The position numbers were made by a program, and so were the translations under genes. DNA of 64,000 nt from the NCBI RefSeq assembly GCF_014192225.1, contig NZ_JACHXS010000010.1, forward strand, positions 223,201 through 287,200, read 5' to 3'. The notes under the pieces were generated by a model, which did no database searches, was not told the origin of the DNA, and saw nothing but the letters and a program-made list of their open reading frames with translations. This document shows, in pieces, positions 1 through 10,332 of this stretch. How positions within the stretch are numbered: the stretch's first letter is position 1; the number at the start of each line of letters is the position of its first letter. The stretch is from Pseudoduganella umbonata (GTDB lineage Bacteria > Pseudomonadota > Gammaproteobacteria > Burkholderiales > Burkholderiaceae_D).

Positions 1-1793
1 CGCGGCCTGCGGCGGAGCGCACGCTGGTGCCGGGCTGGCAACGCGGCGGCATTTTCCTCAAGCTGGTGCCCGGTGCCGATTCCGCGCAGCTGGCAGCGCT
101 GCTGCAGCAAGCCATGGATGCGTCGCCGATGGAGCAGCGCATGCGCGCCCGCCCGATCGGCAGGGCGATGCAGGGTCCGGGCACCGAAGTGAAACTGATG
201 GCGCTGCCGGACGTCTATTTCGACCCCGACATGGCGGCCAGCCGCAGCGGCGACGACTACGGCAAGCGCTCCGCCGTGCTGGGCCTGGCGGGCATCGCCC
301 TGCTGGTGCTGGTGCTGGCCGTCACGAACTACGTCAACCTGGCCACCGTGCGCGCACAGCAGCGCCAGCGCGAATCGGGCCTGCGCAAGCTGCTCGGCGC
401 CAGCGCGCCGCGCATGGCCGCGCAATTCATCGCCGAATCGGTGCTTGTCTGCCTGCTCGCCGCGGTACTGGGCATGATGCTGGCATGGCTGCTGCTGCCC
501 ACGTTCGCGGGCCTGGTCGACCGCACGCTGGACGGTTTCTTCAGCCCGGCCCGCATCGCCCTCGCGCTGCTGGCGGCGCTGCTGACCGGCATCCTCGCAG
601 GGAGCTGGCCGGCACTGGTGGCGCTGCGCGTGCGGCCGGCCGCGGCGCTGGCCGGCCGCGACAACAGCGAAACGGTGGGCGGGCTATGGCTGCGCCGCGG
701 GTTGACGGCACTGCAGTTCGCCACCGCGATCGCGCTCGGCGGCATGGCCATCGCCGTGGCGTGGCAGACGCACTTTGCCAGCCGGGCCGATCCCGGCTTC
801 GACCCGGCACCGCTGGTGACGGTGGACTTGCCCGAGGATGCCAGGCCGGCGGCCGTACAGGCCTTTGCCGAGGCGGTTCGCGGCCTGCCGCTGTCGGGCG
901 GGGCCGCGCTGTCGTCGGAGGCGGTCGGCCGCGACGGCATGAAGATCGTGCAGGGTTTCCGCACCCGCGACGGGCGCGACCTGCGGCTGGAGATCAAGCC
1001 GGTGTCGCCGGACTTCTTCGAGGTATATGGCATCGGGCCCCGCTTCGGCCGGCTGTACCGGGCCGATACCGACCGCGCGGGGGGCGATGCGCTGGTGCTG
1101 AATGCCGCTGCTGCCGCCGCGCTGGACTATCCGGCGCCGCAGGCGGCGGTCGGCCAGGCGCCCTTCCCCGACCATGGCCCGATCGTCGGCATCGCGCCGG
1201 ACCTCCGCCATAACGACCTGCGCCGGCAAACCGAACCGATCGTCTACCTGCTGCAGCCGAACTACGGCGTGCTGACGGTGCGCACCGGCGCCGGCATGGA
1301 GGAAGTGGAACGCGCACTGGCGCCGCTGTGGCGGCGCTATTTTCCCGACCGGATCATGACCGTGCAGCCTGCCGCGACGCTGTTCACACGCACTTACCAG
1401 GAAGATGCACGGCTGGCCCGGATGCTGGCCACGGCCAGCGCACTGGCCGTGGGGCTGGCCGCCTTCGGCATCTACGTGCTGGCCGCCTACAGCGTGCAGC
1501 GCAACCGCCGGCAGATCGTGTTGCGCAAGCTGTACGGCGCCGGCATGGGCGCCATTGCGCGGCTGCTGGGCCGCGAATTCGCCGCGCTGCTGGCGGCCGG
1601 CGCCCTGTTCGGCGTGCCGCTGGCATGGCTGGCGATCGAGCGCTACCTGGCAGGTTTCGTGGAACGCGCGCCGCTGGGCCAATGGCCGCTCGTGGCGGCA
1701 ACGCTGCTGGCAGCCCTGGTGGCGCTGCTGGCCACGGCGCGCCATGCGCTGGCAGCGTTGCGGCTGTCACCGGCCGGCGCCTTGCGGGAGTGA
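1..1793 (+). CDS. FtsX-family ABC transporter permease, 5' end outside window
   Basis: The frame is open from base 3 to a TGA at 1791-1793, so only the C-terminal ~596 residues are visible and the true start lies upstream. Two copies of an FtsX-like membrane module can be seen. Each has a hydrophobic helix followed by a basic loop: LRKLLGAS at about residue 126 of the visible part and LRKLYGAG at about 507. Further hydrophobic segments lie near 140-165, 180-210 and 525-590. This arrangement is that of MacB/YbbP-type permeases that work with a cytoplasmic ATPase in lipoprotein, peptide or envelope-stress transport. The ATPase should lie upstream, outside the window, so the substrate cannot be inferred. 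Confidence 0.85.
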   Translation, partial: RPAAERTLVPGWQRGGIFLKLVPGADSAQLAALLQQAMDASPMEQRMRARPIGRAMQGPGTEVKLMALPDVYFDPDMAASRSGDDYGKRSAVLGLAGIALLVLVLAVTNYVNLATVRAQQRQRESGLRKLLGASAPRMAAQFIAESVLVCLLAAVLGMMLAWLLLPTFAGLVDRTLDGFFSPARIALALLAALLTGILAGSWPALVALRVRPAAALAGRDNSETVGGLWLRRGLTALQFATAIALGGMAIAVAWQTHFASRADPGFDPAPLVTVDLPEDARPAAVQAFAEAVRGLPLSGGAALSSEAVGRDGMKIVQGFRTRDGRDLRLEIKPVSPDFFEVYGIGPRFGRLYRADTDRAGGDALVLNAAAAAALDYPAPQAAVGQAPFPDHGPIVGIAPDLRHNDLRRQTEPIVYLLQPNYGVLTVRTGAGMEEVERALAPLWRRYFPDRIMTVQPAATLFTRTYQEDARLARMLATASALAVGLAAFGIYVLAAYSVQRNRRQIVLRKLYGAGMGAIARLLGREFAALLAAGALFGVPLAWLAIERYLAGFVERAPLGQWPLVAATLLAALVALLATARHALAALRLSPAGALRE

Positions 1794-1812
1794 CGGGCAG
1801 CGGCGAAACGGC

Positions 1813-1846
1813 AAAAAAAATGGCGGCCCGCAGGCCGCCATTTTTT
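1813..1846. terminator. bidirectional intrinsic terminator between convergent genes
   Basis: An A-run, an 8-bp GC-rich stem (TGGCGGCC / GGCCGCCA, loop CGCA) and a T-run make a factor-independent terminator that works on both strands. It sits between the permease stop at 1793 and the convergent FKBP stop at 1884. Confidence 0.9.
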
Positions 1847-1883
1847 CGTCACGATGCTCAGTGTTTGATCCAGCGTTTGATCG

Positions 1884-2324
1884 TCAGCGCTTGATCGCCA
1901 GCACTTCGATATCGAACACCAGCGTCGAGTTGGCAGGGATCGGGCCATTCGCCGTGCCGCCATAGCCCAGGCTTGGCGGAATCACCAGGCGGCGCTTGCC
2001 GCCGACGCGCATGCCGACCACGCCCTGGTCCCAACCGGCGATGACGGCGCCCTTGCCCAGCTGGAAGGTGAACGGGCTTGCCGCGGTGGCCTGGTCGAAC
2101 TGGGTACCCTTGTTCTCGGTCTTGGTGCTGTCGTACAGCCAGCCGGTGTAGGCCACGGTGACCGTGTCGCTGGCGATCGCTTCGATGCCGGTACCCACCG
2201 CCAGGTCGGCCTTCGAGACCACTGGCAGGTCGGGAGTCGTTACCGGTGCGTCGTCGCTGCCGCCGCAAGCGGTCAGGGCCAGCGCGCAAGCCAGCGTCGC
2301 GAGAATTTGGAGAATCGATTTCAT
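1884..2324 (-). CDS. FKBP-type peptidyl-prolyl isomerase, lipoprotein
   Basis: This 146-residue protein has a lipoprotein signal peptide with lipobox LTAC at residues 17-20, so it is probably anchored in the envelope through Cys20. A short linker follows, then a single FKBP domain (about 50-144) with the family motifs VTVAYTGWLYD, GAVIAGWDQGVVGMRVGG and LVIPPSLGYG. FKBP domains catalyse cis/trans isomerisation of prolyl bonds and assist folding; here the place of action is the periplasm. The gene stands alone: the next gene on its strand, kup, ends 155 bases upstream, and a strong terminator lies downstream. Confidence 0.92.
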   Translation of the reverse strand: MKSILQILATLACALALTACGGSDDAPVTTPDLPVVSKADLAVGTGIEAIASDTVTVAYTGWLYDSTKTENKGTQFDQATAASPFTFQLGKGAVIAGWDQGVVGMRVGGKRRLVIPPSLGYGGTANGPIPANSTLVFDIEVLAIKR

Positions 2325-2478
2325 GTGGTCACTCTTACTGGATTAAAAGTCGTTGAAAAAGCCGTTGCAAAGCCGTTGCCAATGGCTGCTCGCTTGGTTG
2401 GCGGTTGCCGGTGGAGCGAAAGTTTAACAGAGTGCCACTGCCGCTCCCCCAGTACAACATTTCCTTACACATTCACGA

Positions 2479-4350
2479 TCAAATCTCGACCTGCGTGCCC
2501 AGCTCGATCACGCGGTTCGGCGGGATCTGGTAATAATCGGCCGCGGCGCGGGCATTGCGCGACATCGCCACGAACAGATGTTCGCGCCATGGCGCCATGC
2601 CCTGTTGTGGTGCCGAGATCACGGTCTGGCGGGCGATGAAGAACGAGGTTTCCATCATCTCGAAGCGCAAGCCGTGTTCGGCGCAACGGTCGAGGATGGC
2701 GGGAATGTCCGGCTCGTCCTTGAAGCCGTAGTCGACGTTGACCTGGTAGCACTGGTGTCCCAGGTCGGCGATGCGCACCTGCTCTCCCGGCGCGACGTAC
2801 GGTTCTTCCAGGATGTGCACGGTGAGGAAGACCACGCGCTCGTGCAGCACCTTGTTGTGCGACAGGTTATGCAGCATCGCGTGCGGCACGCCGTCGCTTT
2901 CGCCGCGCAGGAACACGGCGGTGCCGGGCACGCGCACCGGCGGCGCCACGAACAGCGAGGAAAGGAAATCCTCCAGCGGGATCGCATGCTTTTCCAGGTT
3001 CTGGAACACCAGCTGGCGGCCGGTGCGCCAGGTGAGCATGATCGTGAACAGCGCGGTACCGAGCAGCAGCGGCATCCAGCCGCCGTGGAACAGCTTCAGC
3101 GTGCAGGCCGAGAACAGCAGCACGTCGATCACCAGGAAGAAGCCGGTCGCGAGGATGCACACCGGCAGCGGCAGGTGCCAGCGGTAGCGGATCACGAAGA
3201 ACGTCAGGATCGTGGTCGCCAGCATCGTGGCCGAGACGGCGATGCCGTAGGCGCCGGCCAGCGCATCGGAGGAACCGAAGCCGATCACCGCGATCAGCAC
3301 CACGATCAGCTGCAGCCAGTTGACGGCCGGGATGTAGATCTGGCCGATCTGGTGCTCGGAGGTGTGCATCACGCGCATGCGCGGCAGCAGGCCCAGTGCG
3401 ATGGCCTGCTTGGTCATGGAGAAGGTCCCGGAGATGGTGGCCTGCGATGCGATCACGGTGGCCATGGTGGCCAGCACCACCAGCGGGTAGATGCTCCAGC
3501 TGCCCAGCTGCTGGAAGAACGGGTTCGAGATCGCTTCCGGCGCGTGCAGCAGCAGCGCGCCCTGGCCGAAGTAGTTCAGCGCCAGCGCGGGGAACGCCAC
3601 CGCGAACCACGCCATGCGGATCGGCTTCTTGCCGAAGTGGCCCATGTCGGCGTACAGCGCTTCGGCGCCGGTGAATGCCAGCACCACGGCGCCCAGGCCG
3701 ACGAAGGCCACGAAGCCGTTGTCGATCATGAAGTGCACCGCGTGCAGCGGGTTCAACGCGCGCAGGATGTCCGGCCGCTCGACGATGTTGACGATGCCCA
3801 TGGCCGCCAGCGCCAGGAACCACAGCACCATGATCGGTCCGAAGAAGCGGCCGATGCCGGCGGTGCCATGGCGCTGCACCGAATACAGCGACACCAGCAC
3901 CACGATGGTCAGCGGCACGACGTAGTGTTCCAGCGCGGGCGTGGCCACTTCCAGGCCTTCCATCGCGCTCAGTACCGAAATCGCCGGGGTGACCACGCTG
4001 TCGCCATAGAACATGGTGGCGCCCAGCACCCCCAGCACGAGCAGCGGAAAATGCCAGCCGGAGCGCTTGCTCACGGAATTGAGCGCCAGCGCCATCAGGG
4101 CCATGATGCCGCCCTCGCCGCGGTTGTCCGCGCGCAGCACCAGCGTGACGTACTTCAGCGAAACGACGATCGTCAGTCCCCAGAAGATCAGCGAAACGAC
4201 GCCCAGCAGGTTGGCTTCGGTGAGCGCCAGTCCGTGGTCCGGGTCGAAGATGGTTTTGAGGGTATAGAGAGGGCTGGTACCGATGTCGCCGTAAACGATC
4301 CCCACGGCCGCCAGCGTCAATGTAGCGAGGCTGCTTTTCTTGTCTGTCAA
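2479..4350 (-). CDS. kup: Kup-family low-affinity potassium transporter
   Basis: The protein is a K+/H+ symporter of the inner membrane. The N-terminal signature GIVYGDIGTSPLYTLK and about twelve hydrophobic segments identify the KUP/HAK/KT family, with a soluble C-terminal ~150 residues. No ATG or GTG precedes the conserved region closely. I chose the TTG at 4348-4350 because it gives 623 residues, the usual family length, an N terminus MTDKKSSLA, and a GGGTG purine stretch about 6 bases upstream. An earlier TTG at 4384-4386 would add 12 unconserved residues. It is transcribed divergently from the acetyltransferase at 4473. Confidence 0.93.
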   Translation of the reverse strand: MTDKKSSLATLTLAAVGIVYGDIGTSPLYTLKTIFDPDHGLALTEANLLGVVSLIFWGLTIVVSLKYVTLVLRADNRGEGGIMALMALALNSVSKRSGWHFPLLVLGVLGATMFYGDSVVTPAISVLSAMEGLEVATPALEHYVVPLTIVVLVSLYSVQRHGTAGIGRFFGPIMVLWFLALAAMGIVNIVERPDILRALNPLHAVHFMIDNGFVAFVGLGAVVLAFTGAEALYADMGHFGKKPIRMAWFAVAFPALALNYFGQGALLLHAPEAISNPFFQQLGSWSIYPLVVLATMATVIASQATISGTFSMTKQAIALGLLPRMRVMHTSEHQIGQIYIPAVNWLQLIVVLIAVIGFGSSDALAGAYGIAVSATMLATTILTFFVIRYRWHLPLPVCILATGFFLVIDVLLFSACTLKLFHGGWMPLLLGTALFTIMLTWRTGRQLVFQNLEKHAIPLEDFLSSLFVAPPVRVPGTAVFLRGESDGVPHAMLHNLSHNKVLHERVVFLTVHILEEPYVAPGEQVRIADLGHQCYQVNVDYGFKDEPDIPAILDRCAEHGLRFEMMETSFFIARQTVISAPQQGMAPWREHLFVAMSRNARAAADYYQIPPNRVIELGTQVEI

Positions 4351-4472
4351 AATTGCACCCGAATTATTTTTTTGCGCACTGCACAATAGGCCAATCGCCC
4401 TCTAAAAGCAAGCCGCCGGTGACCAGCGCATGCTGCGCCGTTGTGTTAAGGTCGCGCCTCGAAGGATGACAG

Positions 4473-4937
4473 ATGACCATTGAAAAAACCATCGCGAACC
4501 CCGCAAGCATCGACCGGGCAACCGCCGAAGATGCTCCCCGCCTGTTCGAGGTGTGGGAAGCGTCGGTACGCGCCACCCACGACTTCCTGTCCGAGGAAGC
4601 GATTGCCACGCTGGTGCCGCTGGTACGCGAGCTGCTGGGCACGTTTACGCCACTGTACTGCCTGCGCGACGCCGCTGGCGCCCCGTATGCCTTCATTGGC
4701 GTGGCCGACGGCAATATCGAGATGCTGTTCGTCCATCCGGCGCGGCGCGGCACCGGCGCCGGCCGCACGCTGACGGCGTTCGCGATCGGCACCCTGGGCG
4801 CCACGAAGGTGGACGTGAACGAGCAGAATGGCCAGGCCGCCGGCTTCTATGCGCGCATGGGCTTTCGCCAGGCCGGCCGCTCGGAACGCGATCCGTTCGG
4901 CCATCCGTACCCGATCCTGCACCTGGAACTGCCATGA
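4473..4937 (+). CDS. GNAT-family N-acetyltransferase
   Basis: This 154-residue single-domain GNAT protein has the acetyl-CoA pyrophosphate-binding loop RRGTGAGR at residues 91-98 after strand beta-4 (IEMLFVHPA), and a late NEQNGQAAGFYARMGF motif, which is typical of motif B. The substrate is unknown; the C-terminal half resembles the small YjaB/YhbS-like acetyltransferases. The start has a GAAGGA Shine-Dalgarno sequence at 4461-4466. The stop overlaps the start of the next gene (ATGA at 4934-4937), so the two are translationally coupled. Confidence 0.85.
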   Translation: MTIEKTIANPASIDRATAEDAPRLFEVWEASVRATHDFLSEEAIATLVPLVRELLGTFTPLYCLRDAAGAPYAFIGVADGNIEMLFVHPARRGTGAGRTLTAFAIGTLGATKVDVNEQNGQAAGFYARMGFRQAGRSERDPFGHPYPILHLELP

Positions 4938-5839
4938 CGAAGGACGCCAGCAAGGAGGACGGCTATGGCGGTGTGCTGAACGCCACCAGCGCGTTCCTGC
5001 TGTGGGGACTGTTCCCGCTGTATTTCCATGCGATCGGCGAGGTGCCGCCGATGGAAATCCTGGCGCACCGCATGGTCTGGTCGCTGCTGTTCCTGTGCAT
5101 CGTGCTGACCGTGCGCCAGCAATGGAAATGGCTGCCGGCGGTGCTGCGGCAGCCGAAGGTCGTGGCCACGTTCGCGGCCAGCGCGCTGCTGCTGTCGGCC
5201 AACTGGTTCATCTACATCTGGGCCGTGAACAACGGCCACGTGATCGATGCCAGCCTGGGTTATTTCATCACGCCGCTGTTCAACGTGCTGCTTGGATTGT
5301 TCGTGCTGAAGGAACGGCTGCGCGGCGGCCAGTGGCTGGCGATCGGCGTGGCCGCCACCGGCGTGGCCTGGCTGACCTGGCAGGCCGGCGCGCTGCCATG
5401 GATCGCCCTGGTACTGGCCGCCACGTTCGGTGCCTACGGCCTGCTGCGCAAGACCGCCGCGCTGGCGGCGCTGGAGGGCCTGTCGTTCGAAACGCTGCTG
5501 CTGTTCCCGCTGGCCGGCGGCTACCTGATCTGGCTGACGGTCCATGGCGCCAACACCTTCGTCAATACGCCCAGCGACTGGACGCGCACGCTGCTGGTCG
5601 CCGCCGGCCCGATCACCGCGATCCCGCTGCTGCTGTTTGCCGCCGGCGCGCGCAAGATTCCCCTGTCGGTGCTGGGCATGCTGCAGTACATCGCGCCGAC
5701 GATCCAGATGATGCTCGGGCTGGTCGTGTTCCATGAGACGTTCTCGACAGCGCGGCTGGCCGGCTTCATCGTGATCTGGAGCGCGCTGGCGCTGTACATG
5801 GCTGAAGGGTTCTGGACGAGCCGGCGCGCGGCTGCCTGA
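4934..5839 (+). CDS. rarD: RarD-type EamA-family drug/metabolite transporter
   Basis: This 301-residue integral membrane protein has about ten hydrophobic helices in two EamA repeats. The N-terminal stretch FLLWGLFPLYFHAIGEVPP, then EILAHRMVWS, is the hallmark of the RarD subfamily (named for chloramphenicol sensitivity; the physiological substrate is not established). The ATG at 4934 overlaps the stop of the acetyltransferase upstream, so the start is well fixed and the genes form a two-gene operon. Confidence 0.9.
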   Translation: MTKDASKEDGYGGVLNATSAFLLWGLFPLYFHAIGEVPPMEILAHRMVWSLLFLCIVLTVRQQWKWLPAVLRQPKVVATFAASALLLSANWFIYIWAVNNGHVIDASLGYFITPLFNVLLGLFVLKERLRGGQWLAIGVAATGVAWLTWQAGALPWIALVLAATFGAYGLLRKTAALAALEGLSFETLLLFPLAGGYLIWLTVHGANTFVNTPSDWTRTLLVAAGPITAIPLLLFAAGARKIPLSVLGMLQYIAPTIQMMLGLVVFHETFSTARLAGFIVIWSALALYMAEGFWTSRRAAA

Positions 5840-5915
5840 CTGGCCCTCCAGCACCGTTTGGCGTATCCTTGTTGACCTTCTTTAAAGTTACATCACTCAA
5901 TTCGAGAATTTCTCA

Positions 5916-7583
<1,668 letters not shown>

Positions 7584-7593
7584 GGCAGCAAAT

Positions 7594-7626
7594 AAAAACG
7601 GACTCCTCGGAGTCCGTTTTTTCTTC
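7594..7626 (+). terminator. intrinsic terminator of ettA
   Basis: The stem AACGGACTCC / GGAGTCCGTT, with a 3-base loop and a following T-run, starts 11 bases after the ettA stop codon. The A-run on the other side would also let it act on transcripts from the minus strand. Confidence 0.9.
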
Positions 7627-7730
7627 TGTCACGAAGAAACCGTTTGGGGAGGCGGGCACAAGGACATTGGAACCCATGACGGCTCCGCTGTCGCGCCCGG
7701 CCTCGACCGGTGCAACGCGCTGCAATCCGC

Positions 7731-8315
7731 TTAGAAGCTGTAGCGCGCGTTCAGCGATACGGCGCCCTTGCTGCGGCCCACGTCGATATCGTTCTTGCCG
7801 TAGTGCTCATACTCAAGCGACAACGCGACTTTCTCGTTCACCGCGTACTCGGCACCCAGCGATGCGTACACCGAATTGCGGCTGCTCTCGCCGTTGTAGC
7901 CGGCGGCCAGGCCGGATGCCATCACGTCGTTCTTGTTGTGGGCCACGCCCAGCTTGCCGAACACGTTGACCTTTTCCGCCACCGGGTAGCTGGCCTTGCC
8001 GGCGAGGTAGTAGGACTCCGAGTCCGCCTCGGCACGGCCGCTGGCGCCATTCACAGCGTAGTAATAGTCAGACTTGCCGAAGTCCGTGTAGCCGGCTTCC
8101 ACGGCAAACATCGGGTTGATCTGGTAACCGGCGAAGAATTTTCCGCCGTACTCGTGCTTGCTGTTGTCGACACCGGTGGAGTCATTACGCAGCTCGTAGC
8201 GATGTTCGCTGACGACGCCACCGATACCGACATAGGGCGAACCATCGGCGGCATGGGCGGAAACGGCACCAAAGGCGGCAGCGGAAGCAACGAGGGCAAG
8301 AAGGGTTTTTTTCAT
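7731..8315 (-). CDS. small outer-membrane beta-barrel protein, OmpA/OmpX-like fold
   Basis: This 194-residue protein has a cleavable signal peptide (about 1-22, ending SAHA). It then shows alternating beta-strands rich in Tyr and Gly (for example KFFAGYQINPMFAVEAGYTDFG) and a C-terminal RYSF with the terminal Phe recognised by the BAM machinery. The size fits an eight-stranded barrel with no periplasmic OmpA domain. The function (porin, adhesion or structural) cannot be told. The ATG at 8315 was chosen because the signal peptide MKKTLLALVA begins there; an in-frame upstream start would add only six residues. It is convergent with ettA, with a ~100-base gap holding the ettA terminator. Confidence 0.85.
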   Translation of the reverse strand: MKKTLLALVASAAAFGAVSAHAADGSPYVGIGGVVSEHRYELRNDSTGVDNSKHEYGGKFFAGYQINPMFAVEAGYTDFGKSDYYYAVNGASGRAEADSESYYLAGKASYPVAEKVNVFGKLGVAHNKNDVMASGLAAGYNGESSRNSVYASLGAEYAVNEKVALSLEYEHYGKNDIDVGRSKGAVSLNARYSF

Positions 8316-8538
8316 GATTTGATCTCTCAGCAAATTGGTTGTTTTTACAGTGCTGCGGGATCGCTGTTCGTATCAATGGAACCGCGACGAGACCAAGATA
8401 GCACCGTACCCCATTTATAAAAGGTCCATTTCCGTAATAATTGTTAGCAGATGTAATGGCTATTGAAACAAGGTGAACACGCCCAAACTGACGGCGTTTC
8501 CTTAAGAAACCCTAATAAAGTGTAGTCCTGGAAAGGAT

Positions 8539-9135
8539 CTACCGAATTGCACGGAAAGTGAGGTTGACGCGCAGGCCGCGCGGCCTGGTTTCCTTGTTGA
8601 TGCCATGGCGCCAATGCCGCTGCAGCGTGCCGGCCATCAGCAGCAGGCTGCCATCGGTCAGGTCCAGCTTCACCGTGGCCGGCCGCTTCCTGTGTTTCAG
8701 GATGAAGGTGCGTGTGGCGCCGAACGACACCGAGGCGATTGCCGGTTCCGGGCCCAGTTCGGGTTCGTCGTCGCTGTGGAAACCCATGCTGTCGCGCTCG
8801 TTGCGGTAGCAGTTCAGCAGCACACTGTTGAAACGCTTGCCGGTCGCCTCCTCGACGGCACGCTTGATCTCCTGCAGCAGCGGCGTGAACGGCAGCGGGT
8901 GGAAGGTGCGGCCGGAATAGGTGTAGCTGGCCTCGCCATACCAGGCCGACAGGCGTGGCTGCTTCTGGGCCTTGCCGAACAAGAAAATGGTTTCCTCGCG
9001 CCAGGCAATCTCGTGGAGCAGGCGGCGCAGTACCGCATCGTTCGGCATCGATAGCGGGAGTTGCGCGAGGAAGGCCAGCTCGCCGTCGTCGATCGGTATC
9101 GGCTGCAGGGTGGCATCGGCGGAAAACAGGTCCAT
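8539..9135 (-). CDS. AlkB-like 2OG-Fe(II) dioxygenase (alkylated nucleic acid repair)
   Basis: This 198-residue protein belongs to the AlkB superfamily. The iron ligands are visible as H120-S-D122 and H177 (in RHGIN), and the 2-oxoglutarate/substrate arginines lie in RVNLTFR (R189, R195). The signature resembles the ALKBH2/3-like group more than E. coli AlkB. The expected reaction is oxidative demethylation of 1-methyladenine and 3-methylcytosine in DNA or RNA. The ATG at 9135 gives the normal family start; an upstream extension to 9249 has no homology-like features and overlaps the divergent gene's promoter. The region 8316-8538 holds only the AT-rich upstream region of the barrel gene. Confidence 0.88.
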   Translation of the reverse strand: MDLFSADATLQPIPIDDGELAFLAQLPLSMPNDAVLRRLLHEIAWREETIFLFGKAQKQPRLSAWYGEASYTYSGRTFHPLPFTPLLQEIKRAVEEATGKRFNSVLLNCYRNERDSMGFHSDDEPELGPEPAIASVSFGATRTFILKHRKRPATVKLDLTDGSLLLMAGTLQRHWRHGINKETRPRGLRVNLTFRAIR

Positions 9136-9185
9136 CACGCTATGATAGCGGACGTTCCGCACGACAATAACAACGAGGAATCCCG

Positions 9186-9758
9186 ATGGAAAAACGTACC
9201 TTCCTGGCTGCGCTGGCAGCCACCGGCATGGCGCCGGCGCTGGCCGCACCCAGGAACGGGCAGCGCGGCCCGACGCTGCTGACGGTCACGGGCGCGATCC
9301 CGAAAGCCAATCGCGCCAGGTTCGACCCGGTGGCGGACCAGATGATGTTCAAGCAAAAGCTGTCGTTCGACAAGGCATGGGCATTCGACTACGGCGCGCT
9401 GGCCGCGCTGCCGGCGCTGACGATCCGGCCCACGCTGGAATACGACGGCAAGGTCCACACGCTGTCCGGCCCGTTGCTGGCCGACGTGCTGAACGCGGCC
9501 GGCGTCGCCCTTGTGGACGGCACCCGCATCACGCTGCGTGCGGTGGACGGTTATGCGGCCTCGGTCACCGGCGCACAGGCGCGCAAGCAACGCTTTATCG
9601 TGGCAACACACATGGATGGCGCACCGATGGCACTCGGCGGCCTGGGCCCGCTATGGGCGGTGTACGACGCGGACCGGGTGCCGGACATGGCGGCAAAACC
9701 CGTGGCCGAGCGCTTCGGCTCCTGCCCGTGGGCCTTGTACCACATCGACATTTCCTGA
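9186..9758 (+). CDS. exported molybdopterin-binding (SUOX-fold)-like small protein
   Basis: This 190-residue protein has an N-terminal signal peptide (about 1-21, MEKRTFLAALAATGMAPALA) and a single domain. Its strand pattern (LLTVTGAIPKAN, GKVHTLSGPLLADVLNAAGV, TLRAVDGYAASV, PLWAVYDADRVP) matches the sulfite-oxidase-type molybdopterin-binding fold. The Cys that ligates molybdenum in true enzymes of this fold is absent: the only Cys is near residue 180. Either cofactor chemistry is lost or the domain serves as a ligand-binding unit. It is divergent from the AlkB-like gene, with 50 bases between the starts. Confidence 0.7.
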   Translation: MEKRTFLAALAATGMAPALAAPRNGQRGPTLLTVTGAIPKANRARFDPVADQMMFKQKLSFDKAWAFDYGALAALPALTIRPTLEYDGKVHTLSGPLLADVLNAAGVALVDGTRITLRAVDGYAASVTGAQARKQRFIVATHMDGAPMALGGLGPLWAVYDADRVPDMAAKPVAERFGSCPWALYHIDIS

Positions 9759-9772
9759 GGTTCAGCAGGTCG

Positions 9773-9818
9773 AAAAAATAGGGACGGCCCGGATCGCCGG
9801 ACTGTCCCCGATTTTTTC
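9773..9818. terminator. bidirectional terminator between convergent genes
   Basis: An A-run, a long GC stem (GGGACGGCCCGG / CCGGACTGTCCC, one internal mismatch, loop ATCG) and a T-run lie between the SUOX-fold gene and the convergent 120-residue gene. Coordinates are good to about one base. The right arm carries GACTGTCCCC, the same short word that recurs in the repeat array at 26.6-27.1 kb. Confidence 0.85.
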
Positions 9819-9823
9819 TCGCC

Positions 9824-10186
9824 TTACGCGTACGCTTCGGCCAGCGACATGACACGTGGCGTGAAGGCGACGCCGACGTCGCCGAAGATCTTGCCGATCT
9901 GCGCCATGTTGGCTTCGCACTCTTCTACTTTCCAGCCCTTGAACAGGTCCGTGCCGTCTTTCTGGAAGTGCAGGTCGAGCACCTTGCCGCGGTCCTTGTG
10001 GGTGTAGGCGGAGCTGTGGGTCTGCACGAAACCGGCGGAGGCCAGTGCCTCGAGCACGGCGGCCGGCGGATTGTCCGGGTCGGTTGCCAGGTAAACGCCG
10101 TAGGTCTTGCCGGGCGGTTTTGCAGCAACGTCGACTTCGTAGATGCCGGGCGCCTTGGTGACGGTCGTGGACTTCAGAAATAACAT
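9824..10186 (-). CDS. conserved-looking hypothetical protein, 120 residues
   Basis: I do not recognise this soluble 120-residue protein. It has no signal peptide or membrane segment. The first half is strand-rich (FLKSTTVTKAPGIYEVDVAA, KTYGVYLATDPDN), then come AVLEALASAGFVQT and a charged KDRGKVLDLHFQKDGTDLFKGWKVEECEANM segment ending in a helix, so it looks like a small alpha/beta fold. The start is supported by an AGGGG Shine-Dalgarno 8 bases before the ATG at 10186. It stands alone between a terminator and an AT-rich upstream region. Codon use matches the neighbours, so it is probably a real gene. Confidence 0.7.
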   Translation of the reverse strand: MLFLKSTTVTKAPGIYEVDVAAKPPGKTYGVYLATDPDNPPAAVLEALASAGFVQTHSSAYTHKDRGKVLDLHFQKDGTDLFKGWKVEECEANMAQIGKIFGDVGVAFTPRVMSLAEAYA

Positions 10187-10219
10187 AACGATCCCCTGTC
10201 CGGCGCGGCGCCGGTCGGT

Positions 10220-10250
10220 GAAGTAATAAGAGGACCTAGCTTATTGCTTC
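10220..10250. promoter_or_regulatory. 11-bp imperfect inverted repeat upstream of the 120-residue gene
   Basis: GAAGTAATAAG and CTTATTGCTTC pair with one mismatch around a 9-base centre. The site lies 34 bases upstream of the ATG at 10186, in the only AT-rich stretch of this area. It could be an operator or a 5'-leader hairpin for the minus-strand gene. There is no T-run on either side, so it is not an intrinsic terminator. Confidence 0.4.
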
Positions 10251-10332
10251 GCGCCAAGTTTGTCGATGATAGCGTGACTTTTTTTGCTTCAGCGCAACGC
10301 TTTGACGTCAACCGGACAAGATTGACTGCCGG

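Noticed and set aside
2578..4389. Long open frame on the plus strand opposite kup
   Set aside because: It is the His/Gln/Arg-rich mirror of the kup coding strand, as expected in GC-rich DNA, and lacks any domain or ribosome-binding site.
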